From the NCBI RefSeq assembly GCF_005577435.1, contig NZ_CP040396.1, positions 1,067,501-1,131,500 on the forward strand: DNA of 64,000 nucleotides, read 5' to 3'. The position numbers were made by a program, and so were the translations under genes. This document shows, one piece after another, positions 8,180 through 15,257 of this stretch. The stretch is from Paenibacillus algicola (lineage in GTDB: Bacteria > Bacillota > Bacilli > Paenibacillales > Paenibacillaceae). The notes under the pieces are model-generated. The model had not been told where the DNA came from and did not search any database. It worked only from the letters and a program-made list of their open reading frames with translations. Each line of letters starts with the position of its first letter. Positions within the stretch are counted from its first letter, which is position 1.

Positions 8180-9109
8180 ATGATTAAATGGACAGCTTGG
8201 CCATTGATGATTTTTGTTTTATTGATCGCTGCCGGATGTTCAGGGGATAACGAAAACAAACCAGATAATCTGGAAGAAAATATGCTGCCGAATGCCAGAG
8301 AGGAACAAGGTTTTTCACTGGGTTTTTACGATCAAGAGATGCAAATTGAAAAGGAACGGACATTTGAAATAGAAACAGACGATTTCTTGAGAAACATACT
8401 ATTTAGAAATAAGACTAATATGGACCGTTCTTTTACACTCATCATTTTTAGTAACGGTGAACAGAAAGAATTTATAGTGAACGGCCAACGAGAGAAGGTC
8501 TACCATTTTGACCTCGAAAGTCAACAAGAAGCGAACATGCTCGTGAAATTGGTGAATATTGAAGATGGATTTCATGCTGTAGATTATATTATTATGGAGA
8601 ACTCAGACATTGTTATAGATTCAAATGATCTTACTGTGGCTGATGAACTTTCGAGGATATTTAATGTCAGAGTTAATTTGTTTAAAGACATGAATTCGAT
8701 ACCGACGGAACGCCCTTCGTTGACTCAAATAGGCGAAGACTTAACAGAATCACGAGTCGAAGGTTTACTGATCAATAAGCACGATAAATTATACAGTGCC
8801 TTATTGCAGACAGAGAGCAAAGAAACGGTAGTGTTCGATTTGGTTTACGGTAATCTTGGAGAGGATCATTTGGATTTTTATTTGGTCAGCCTCATTGATT
8901 GGAAGCAGGAGAGAATGAATGGTAGTTTAAAGATTTACGACGATCTGGCGAGTCAGGAAAATAAGAAAATGAAGGTTTCCGTTGAAAATCCGAAAGAAGG
9001 AAACAATCTAAGGGTAATTATGCTAACCAATCCGTTTACGCCTCTCACAGAAGAGTCGCCTTTTACTTCAAGCCCCAAGGCAAGTTTTAAGCTAGAATTA
9101 ACAAAATAA
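8180..9109 (+). CDS. Hypothetical lipoprotein
   Basis: The 309-residue product has an N-terminal hydrophobic stretch and lipobox LLIAAGC (Cys about residue 20), so it should be exported, lipidated and anchored at the outer face of the membrane. The mature part is polar and acidic with no repeat or catalytic motif that I recognise. The start ATG follows GGATGTGAGTGG, a weak Shine-Dalgarno site. It is followed by a good terminator at 9164-9190 and stands alone between helicase-relic pieces. Confidence 0.75.
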   Translation: MIKWTAWPLMIFVLLIAAGCSGDNENKPDNLEENMLPNAREEQGFSLGFYDQEMQIEKERTFEIETDDFLRNILFRNKTNMDRSFTLIIFSNGEQKEFIVNGQREKVYHFDLESQQEANMLVKLVNIEDGFHAVDYIIMENSDIVIDSNDLTVADELSRIFNVRVNLFKDMNSIPTERPSLTQIGEDLTESRVEGLLINKHDKLYSALLQTESKETVVFDLVYGNLGEDHLDFYLVSLIDWKQERMNGSLKIYDDLASQENKKMKVSVENPKEGNNLRVIMLTNPFTPLTEESPFTSSPKASFKLELTK

Positions 9110-9163
9110 CCCTAGGCATCTCATTCCCAAGAGATATGAACTCTTCCTGCTCATTTTTTAATA

Positions 9164-9190
9164 GTCGCTCCATTTTGGAGCGGCTTTTGT
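9164..9190 (+). terminator. Rho-independent terminator after the lipoprotein gene
   Basis: CGCTCCATTTTGGAGCG forms a perfect 6-bp-plus hairpin followed by GCTTTTG. It lies 55 bp downstream of the stop at 9109. Confidence 0.8.
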
Positions 9191-9287
9191 GCGCTTGGCA
9201 GCGCATCGTACCGGGCAGTGGAGTGCTACGAGTTGTGAATTTGCTCGGGGAGTTAGGGGAGCATTAATATAATGAGGATGTTATCAG

Positions 9288-9362
9288 TACAATAGGGCCG
9301 AACACCGTCTGCGGAATGCCTTCTGGAGCGAGTGGAAGGACCTGGCTCACATTTCGAGTGGT
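9288..9362 (-). pseudogene. Relic of PLD-helicase 1: internal N-terminal piece
   Basis: About 75 bp match 17470-17545 of the intact helicase gene, the linker between its PLD and helicase domains, with a few substitutions. With 6119-7180 it forms two collinear remnants of one lost helicase copy. The plus-strand open frame crossing it is antisense to the relic, so the next gene should be started downstream at 9388. Confidence 0.8.
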
Positions 9363-9387
9363 TAATGGAGAAAGGAAGAATTATATC

Positions 9388-9801
9388 ATGGTAGTGGATT
9401 TTTTAAGAGATTGCAAAAGGATAATCAGATTGAAAAACTTAGAAGCCTGGGATATTACGGTGAATTCAAAGAGCTGTAGAATCATTATTATCGATAAAAA
9501 CAGACCTAGTGAAGATAGTGATTATCCGTGGATTCTAAATGGCATAGGAGAAGATAGAAGAAAAAACCATATAACTGTTAATGTTATCGCCATAAGTAAG
9601 CTATCTAATGATGAAGAAAACCTGTTATATCAGGTTTCTGAACACTTGATTGAACATGTAGCATTAGCCCATTGTAATGTAAGTGTTCTTTTCAAAGTGA
9701 AAGATCCGGAACAGTCTTTAGATGAGTTTTTAGCAGAAAACGTTAATTTGAATTATCGAGAGATTCCGTTTGATAAATTTATTCATTTTAGCCAAGATTA
9801 A
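9388..9801 (+). CDS. Hypothetical protein, possible orphan immunity protein
   Basis: The product is 137 residues from ATG 9388, which follows AAAGGAAG at 8-9 nt. In-frame codons upstream overlap a helicase relic and are rejected. It reads as a soluble alpha/beta protein (MVVDFLRDCKRII, then AWDITVNSKSCRIIIIDK, NHITVNVIAISKLS). No family is recognised. It is AT-rich, followed by a terminator, and next to truncated toxin 1, the usual setting for immunity genes. Confidence 0.6.
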   Translation: MVVDFLRDCKRIIRLKNLEAWDITVNSKSCRIIIIDKNRPSEDSDYPWILNGIGEDRRKNHITVNVIAISKLSNDEENLLYQVSEHLIEHVALAHCNVSVLFKVKDPEQSLDEFLAENVNLNYREIPFDKFIHFSQD

Positions 9802-9904
9802 TTTAATGCGTAATCAACATGTAGAAGCAGCATTTTTATATTTGAGTCATTTTAGAAATGATAATAAAATTGTAAGTGACTATTCTGATTGCAAATCAAT
9901 TCAG

Positions 9905-9944
9905 AAAAAGCTGATGCCGAGATTGAATCGACGTCAGCTTTTTT
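9905..9944 (+). terminator. Terminator of the AAAAAGCTG family
   Basis: AAAAAGCTGA at the left pairs with TCAGCTTTTTT at the right. A very similar hairpin with the same loop-side GAGAT sequence ends the immunity gene at 13694 (13775-13814). Confidence 0.8.
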
Positions 9945-9985
9945 ACTTATCCTAGCCAAAAACTTTTAAAAAAATCATACCTCCT

Positions 9986-10154
9986 TCAGCAGCTTGCTAT
10001 ACAGAGCTTTTCAACTTGAAGCGTATAGTCATGTGCATTAAATACATGGACATATTGGTTTAATGTTATTTTTCCGATATCATTGATCGTGTGAAATACA
10101 ATTACAGGATGTCCACTGGAATTATAGTGAAAATAGGGCTCCCAATTCCGGTTA
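9986..10154 (-). pseudogene. C-terminal fragment of an unidentified protein
   Basis: Minus-strand translation gives an unbroken 55-residue stretch (WEPYFHYNSSGHPVIVFHTI, DIGKITLNQYVHVFNAHDYT) ending at TGA 9988-9986. It has no start and abuts the truncated toxin on the other strand. I cannot name the parent family. Confidence 0.35.
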
Positions 10155-10721
10155 ATAGTAGGATGGAATGACGCGGGAGCGATTCTATGGTGATTTCCAG
10201 CAAGCTACCCGTGAGATGAATCTGACTGTAGAGCATATGCATCAGGTTCATGTCGAACTAAAGCGTGCGGCAATCAAGTTCAGAACCTTGGATAACTGCA
10301 TGGACCCAAGTGCTGTAGACTCGGGAACGCTCGCGAATTTTGGGGGGACATCAGCGGCCGGGACGGATGGGTCGACAACAGCAGAAACTAAGGGCTCGGA
10401 TCATACCCTGCTGTTTACAGATAAAGACGGTCAGACCGTCGCGGAATTCAGCAGCAGCTCTAAAGTGGAGGACCTGATCGGAGAGTATCAGGAAGATGAG
10501 GAAGGTAACGTTACGTTTGCTGGGCAGAATGGGTCCCAACTTTCCGTTAACACCGATAATTTGGACCATCTGCTGGAGCAGTATAAGGATGAGAAGGAGT
10601 TTTTCACAAGACCTGAGGTTCTCTATGCTCCTCGGACTGGCACAGCCGATTTTTTACAGTATGCGGTGGACAAAGGCTATGACCCCATCACGTTCGAGCA
10701 CATGGATCCTAAGTTCCCGGA

Positions 10722-12405
10722 ATTTATAACGAGGGAGGCTCTACTCCCAGTGCTCGAAATAAATCAGCCTGTTTTTGCGTTACCTCGCCCAAGATTCGAC
10801 CGTGTCCAGGCGCTTCAAACCGCTCTATTGTGTCTAATTCATCCAGCAGCCCTTGCATTGTCCAGGAATCAAAGAGTCCGGCATCTTGCATGCGTTTCTT
10901 GACATAAGAAAGGTAAATAAGTGCAATAAATTCGACAAATAGCTTGCCATTTAGTGAAGTTTCCGAAGAAACTTGCATTCTGCGGAAATTCAGTCGCTCT
11001 TTCAAATTGCCAAATGCCTTTTCTACGATGTCCTTGCTGCGGTACAGTGACAATGCTTCATCGGGAGCTTTGACTTCATTGGAGAGCAAGGCAAAGTAGC
11101 CATAGTTTTGAGCCGCCTCCAGCATCTTGTCCTCTCTCGGTACAATCCTGCGGCCGCGCTTCGGGGTCTCGGTCACTTCGAAATACTTGGTGTAGTCCTT
11201 GCGGCAATGCTCGCGCAGATTGCCTTCCTGCAGATCTCGGTGCAGGCTCGTCAGATACTCATTCATATCCGCTTGGTCTCTGGCTGCTTTCTCCGGATTG
11301 TAATAGAGCAGGAGATAGGCTCGGCGCGTCTCTTGTAAGATATCGCCTTTGTACGGCCTCTCTTGCTCGTAGGCCCACTCGATTCTTTTGCAAATGCCGT
11401 AGGTGCCATACTGCGAATAAAAATTCGACCAGAGCTTGAGCCGCTCCCGTTCCTCTTCCAGATGTGCTTTCACGTAGGAGAGATTCAGTTTGACGCCGAT
11501 GATAAATTTTTGATGGTTCTGATACAGATGATCCACATTTCGCTTGCTGTAAAAGCCCCGATCCAGTACAACGTTTACTTTCTTGTAGCCCATGATGTGG
11601 AACTCTTGCATGAGTTGCCGGACCGTCTTGACGTCCGTCACATGGCCGGGAAGCTTTCGGTAGTAGAAGGGCAGGCCCGATTCTTCGCCAAAGAGCAGGG
11701 CCAGATTGATTTGCGGCAACCGGTCATGCTCCTTGTTCTTTCCCTTCTTCACTTGCTTGAGAATCTCGGAGTAACTGGAAATCGTGGTAATGTCGAATGC
11801 CCAGTACTCCTTTTCGATGCGTCGTCTGCCTTGTCTTTCGAAAAAGGCCATGCGCTGCGCCTCTTCAATAGACTGGAACAGTTCGCTGCTTCGCTGCGAA
11901 GGAATGTCTGCTCCACAGGGATGAATATGCATGCGCTGCCAGTGAGAAAAGCGGCTGAGCGAGTTGTTTTCTTCCAAGATGAGATAGTAGGCGATAGACA
12001 GAAGCTTCTTGTAGCTGTCCGGGAAACACGCCTTGAGATCCGCTTCAACGCCAGTTTCCTGGCCGATTTGATCGAACAGGTAGGTTGCGCCGTAAAAACT
12101 GCGCAGAAAACCGGTAATTGGTACGGGGCCGCGCTTCTTGGCAGGGGCGCCTGACTCTGCCTCCGGCTCTCTCCGATACGCTCGGGTGGACACAATCTCT
12201 CCTGTCTTGGGATCGACTTTCCCGATGAGCGTCCGTTTTGCCCGAGACTGCTGTTTTTCTTTGTCCCAGTAGGGCTCGTTATTGTAGGCATAGGTAATGC
12301 CTGTCTTTTTATTCGTTTGATAAATGATAGCCATAATGAACACCAACCTCGTTACACATTTTATATGTATGACGAGGTAAAATCAACCATTTTTTTTAAG
12401 GAAAC
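10722..12405 (-). mobile_element. IS1634-type insertion sequence inside toxin 1
   Basis: The element interrupts the toxin frame between the codons for KFPEF and SLRDFF. TATAACGAGG at the left (10726) and CCTCGTTACA at about 12349 form an imperfect inverted pair. About 45 further non-toxin bases follow on the right, so the exact right end and any target duplication are uncertain. Confidence 0.7.
10724..12334 (-). CDS. IS1634-family DDE transposase
   Basis: The product is 536 residues from the ATG giving MAIIYQTNKKTG. It shows the IS1634 N-terminus (YNNEPYWDKEKQQSRAK, TLIGKVDPKTGEIV), the first catalytic Asp in WAFDITTISSYS, the second in VNVVLDRGFYSK, and the final Glu in the SKDIVEKAFGNLKERL helix. 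The frame is complete, so the transposase may be active. Its TAA stop overlaps the left junction with the toxin gene. Confidence 0.9.
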   Translation of the reverse strand: MAIIYQTNKKTGITYAYNNEPYWDKEKQQSRAKRTLIGKVDPKTGEIVSTRAYRREPEAESGAPAKKRGPVPITGFLRSFYGATYLFDQIGQETGVEADLKACFPDSYKKLLSIAYYLILEENNSLSRFSHWQRMHIHPCGADIPSQRSSELFQSIEEAQRMAFFERQGRRRIEKEYWAFDITTISSYSEILKQVKKGKNKEHDRLPQINLALLFGEESGLPFYYRKLPGHVTDVKTVRQLMQEFHIMGYKKVNVVLDRGFYSKRNVDHLYQNHQKFIIGVKLNLSYVKAHLEEERERLKLWSNFYSQYGTYGICKRIEWAYEQERPYKGDILQETRRAYLLLYYNPEKAARDQADMNEYLTSLHRDLQEGNLREHCRKDYTKYFEVTETPKRGRRIVPREDKMLEAAQNYGYFALLSNEVKAPDEALSLYRSKDIVEKAFGNLKERLNFRRMQVSSETSLNGKLFVEFIALIYLSYVKKRMQDAGLFDSWTMQGLLDELDTIERFEAPGHGRILGEVTQKQADLFRALGVEPPSL

Positions 12406-13169
12406 TCCTTGTCACTACGCGACTTTTTCGTTCAGCATCGTTACACAATCCGGGAACTCAGGATGGATGAGACACTGAATCCCCATGCCCAGAATGTGAT
12501 GAACTTTAATCGGATGCGCAATGTGGTCAGCGATCAGCTGCACAACGAACCGATCCGCATCCAGATCCGGGATGCTGCAGATACCGGACTCAATGCCATT
12601 CCGGTGCTCGGCACGATAAAAGGAGCGGTGGAGCTATATACCGGTAGAAGTATGGTGACGAATGAAGAGCTGTCAACGGTGCAGAAAGGGTTTACCGTGG
12701 CCTCCATGATGCCCCTCACAGCCGCTTTCCGGCCTGTAGGTAAGATGTTTAAGGGAGTGGGTAAAAGTGTGGATGATGTGGTTGAGGGAATAGGTAATGC
12801 TCCAGTCCCTATAAAACCCGATGGGGGAAGCAATCCTAGAGATTTTGTTAATCCCCATTCCGAAAAGCACCTTTATGACCCAAGTAGACCATCTACCCCG
12901 AATAGGTCACAATATCGGAAGGATGTTGATGTAGAGAAATTAAGGCAAGAAACAATGACTAATCCTGACAAGGCATTTTCAAACTGGCCAAACCCCAATA
13001 ATCCGAATCCAAACCGAATAACAAAGTATTATAAAGAATTTGATGGAAACATCAGTACGCCTGATACTCCAACGGGAAGTTACAGAGTTTTTGAGCATCT
13101 AGATGACCCTACCAGAAGTTCATACTTCCCTTATGTGCCAAAAAATAAAGAATGAGTGGGTGAAAGAAC

Positions 13170-13694
13170 GTGAGTTTATCATTGTATCATGCTTATTTAC
13201 CTGAAAATCATGCGCATTTTGTTCCGGAAGAACAAGTTATGCAAGAAGGAATACAATCTTTTACAGAGTCTAATAATCGTTATAGCAACGGTGGTAGAGT
13301 GAAAATTGAAAAGACTGAAAGTTTGAGACCTGTAAACACCCCTAATTGGGTCAATTTTAAAGAAGCTATAGGTGTTGATATATCTAATCGTTTTTTCAAG
13401 TCATATTGTTTCCCAGTGTTTACGGATAAAATTCGTGTATTTGATGCTGATATTTCTATTTCTATTTATGACCAGGCATTCTACGATGATTTCAACGCTT
13501 TTGATGAGGAAGCATTAAATTTTGATACCGGAAAAAGTATAGAGTATTGGATAAAATTGTATTGGGACAGCATGATGACACTTCAAGAATACTTTTTGAA
13601 AAGACCTTATCCAAAACCAGAGATACTAGTTTTTGAGTCAATACCTAAAGAGATTATTCGAGTATGTGAAAAAAATCATGATAATATGGATTGA
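13170..13694 (+). CDS. Putative immunity protein for toxin 1
   Basis: GTG at 13170 follows GGTGAAAG, 14 bp after the toxin 1 stop, the standard toxin-immunity order. The 174-residue soluble protein has no signal peptide or membrane segment (SRFFKSYCFPVFTDKIRVFD-like core, an acidic DDFNAFDEEAL stretch). No named immunity family is recognised. A terminator follows at 13775. It seems intact although its toxin is split, as expected if protection is still needed against kin. Confidence 0.65.
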   Translation: MSLSLYHAYLPENHAHFVPEEQVMQEGIQSFTESNNRYSNGGRVKIEKTESLRPVNTPNWVNFKEAIGVDISNRFFKSYCFPVFTDKIRVFDADISISIYDQAFYDDFNAFDEEALNFDTGKSIEYWIKLYWDSMMTLQEYFLKRPYPKPEILVFESIPKEIIRVCEKNHDNMD

Positions 13695-13774
13695 ACAAAG
13701 AATGCTAGAAGTTAAGATTTTTGAAAAATGAATCGAATGAGTTGAGTCTGTAACATAGTTTTATATAAATTTAG

Positions 13775-13814
13775 AAAAAGCTGGTGCTGAGATCACATTG
13801 GAGTCAGCTTTTTG
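13775..13814 (+). terminator. Terminator of the AAAAAGCTG family
   Basis: AAAAAGCTG ... CAGCTTTTTGG hairpin after the immunity gene. It is almost the same as the one at 9905-9944, which suggests that both came with duplicated toxin cassettes. Confidence 0.8.
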
Positions 13815-13836
13815 GTGTGTTTATAAGTTTGTGTAA

Positions 13837-14202
13837 GCTTTAAATCAAGAGCTCTCCCCTGCATACCGCGATTCTTTAATTCATAGAGCACACTTAGCCA
13901 GGATTTCGCAGACTTATTCTCACCCATCCACATACCCAGAACATTTTAACAGACCATTAGCTAATAGTAGGTCGATTTTCTCAATTGAACCAGATAAGTT
14001 AAAGGGAATCCTACAAAGTTCAGACGCTATCAAATCTACTGTCACAGATATCGGTGGTGGTCAGTTCACTAGAACAGTGATTGTTGGAGAGATAATTGGT
14101 AACTCAGCCTTGAAATATGGGGGTGAAGATACCGCTTGGATTAAAATTTTCACTGACAAAGCAGGTAATTTAATTACAACTTATCCTGTTCCAGCACCAT
14201 GA
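13837..14202 (+). pseudogene. Orphan toxin C-terminal tip (no start codon context)
   Basis: Between a TAA at 13834-13836 and TGA at 14200-14202 there is an open frame of about 121 codons with no ribosome-binding site. It reads ALNQELSPAYRDSLIHRAHL, then SHPSTYPEHFNRPL, GGGQFTRTVIVGEIIG, DTAWIKIFTDKAGN and TTYPVPAP. It looks like the tip domain of a polymorphic toxin, cut off from its delivery head and followed by an immunity gene. Such orphan modules are known to recombine onto a full-length toxin. The nuclease or other fold is not recognised. Confidence 0.6.
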
Positions 14203-14230
14203 GAATTAAGATTAGAAAAGGGTGATAGAA

Positions 14231-14764
14231 ATGCAATACTTCGAAACAACATTGGATGATTACATTTGGGAAGATTTTAAAAGCTTAATGAGCAACCCTT
14301 TATTATTTAACAGCTACTCCGATTATTTTTCAATTTTGGTTGAGTGGATAAAAAAGTATAAGGACGATTTGGAAAATTCAGCGTATTGGAATAGGGTTGG
14401 AACTGTGATAGATGTAGATATAAAAGAATATATTTCAACAAGGCCAGAGATTTTGCTTAACCAAGAATCAAAAAGGATGTTTAGTTTGAAACCAGATACA
14501 GTAGATTCTTTTGTAATGAGGTTGGGTAACACACTATGGGATTTGGTTAAATTTCGTTCAGGGAAAGATTGTCCTAGATGTAAAGATGATGAATTGAATT
14601 ATGTTGTTGCTGAAGTTCTAAAGACAGCGGAGAAAAAATTAATTTTAGAATGTGATACATGCGGTCGGGCGTTGAATATTGATGGAACGGAATGGTCCAA
14701 TGGAGTGGCTCTCATTCATCCGGCAAATGAAACAGTTGTTAATAGATGTATAGATGCGAATTAG
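14231..14764 (+). CDS. Putative immunity protein with a zinc-ribbon-like C-terminus
   Basis: ATG 14231 follows AAGGGTG at 6 nt; an in-frame GTG three codons earlier is too close to the site. The 177-residue soluble product ends with a four-cysteine ribbon pattern, CPRCKDDE ... CDTCGRAL. It directly follows the orphan toxin tip (28 bp), so I infer that it is the matching immunity protein. A hairpin terminator follows at 14781. Confidence 0.65.
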   Translation: MQYFETTLDDYIWEDFKSLMSNPLLFNSYSDYFSILVEWIKKYKDDLENSAYWNRVGTVIDVDIKEYISTRPEILLNQESKRMFSLKPDTVDSFVMRLGNTLWDLVKFRSGKDCPRCKDDELNYVVAEVLKTAEKKLILECDTCGRALNIDGTEWSNGVALIHPANETVVNRCIDAN

Positions 14765-14780
14765 GCATGTACTATATTTT

Positions 14781-14820
14781 CCTTGATTGGTTTTATGCCT
14801 ATCAAGGTTTCTTTTTATTG
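14781..14820 (+). terminator. Rho-independent terminator
   Basis: CCTTGAT (14781) pairs with ATCAAGG, followed by TTTCTTTTTATTG. It ends the orphan-tip immunity gene. A degenerate version occurs near 1523. Confidence 0.8.
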
Positions 14821-14860
14821 TCACTCCCCCATACATAAAATAATTTCTGCATTTTGTTTA

Positions 14861-15108
14861 TTTTAACCGAATGCGTCTAGAAGTCAGCGATCAGTTGCAC
14901 AACGAACCGATGCGTATGGCTATACGGGATACAGCAGATGCGGGGCTGAATATGGGCCTCTATGCTGCCGTTCACAGCCGCTTTCCGGCCGGTAGGTAAG
15001 ATGTTTAAGGGAGCGGACATTGGCGAGGGAGTTGCTGCGCAAGCGAGTAAAAGTGTGGATGATGTGGTTGAGGGGACGAGTGTTGAATTAGCCAAGACAA
15101 ATCATTAA
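14861..15108 (+). pseudogene. Decayed polymorphic-toxin fragment (pre-toxin region with internal deletion)
   Basis: The first part (FNRMRLEVSDQLHNEP, IRDTADAGLN) and the second part (VGKMFKGADIGEGVAAQASK, SVDDVVEGTS) both match toxin 1 around 12510-12800. The intervening TG segment of about 130 bp is deleted and the frame is shifted. The fragment ends at TAA 15106-15108 with no tip domain. It is a third toxin copy reduced to scrap. Confidence 0.75.
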
Positions 15109-15257
15109 AAAGAGTAATATTTCGGTATTTTGTTTGGTGCATTCAATCAGAACCAACTGCATCCCAATTACACACTTATTGATCGGGTAGTGATCGTACT
15201 GACGAAGTGAAGCAGGCGTCGCATCAGAGCGACGCCGCTTCCCTTACTACACAATTC

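Larger units (their letters stand above)
10165..13155 (+). pseudogene. Polymorphic toxin 1 (WXG100-type head, pre-toxin region, unknown tip), truncated and IS-interrupted
   Basis: The 5' part (10165-10723) begins just after the WXG tryptophan position (GMTRERFYGDF aligns with the WEGTTRQRFYADY of toxin 2) and continues through ELKRAAIKFRTLD. The 3' part resumes at about 12409 with SLRDFFVQHRYTIRELRM, a pre-toxin TG-like segment (IPVLGTIKGAVELYTGR) and a C-terminal tip of about 95 residues (HLYDPSRPSTPNRSQY to FPYVPKNKE). An IS1634-type element separates them. The first 40 or so residues are missing. Such proteins are normally exported by the type VII system and deliver the tip to rivals. The tip family is not recognised. 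Confidence 0.8.

Noticed and set aside
9316..9387. Upstream extension of the hypothetical protein at 9388
   Set aside because: These codons lie on the antisense of a helicase relic; a good ribosome-binding site supports ATG 9388.
10168..10902. A 244-residue toxin including the last 60 residues after 10723
   Set aside because: Residues after KFPEFI come from the inserted IS; the native continuation is at 12409.
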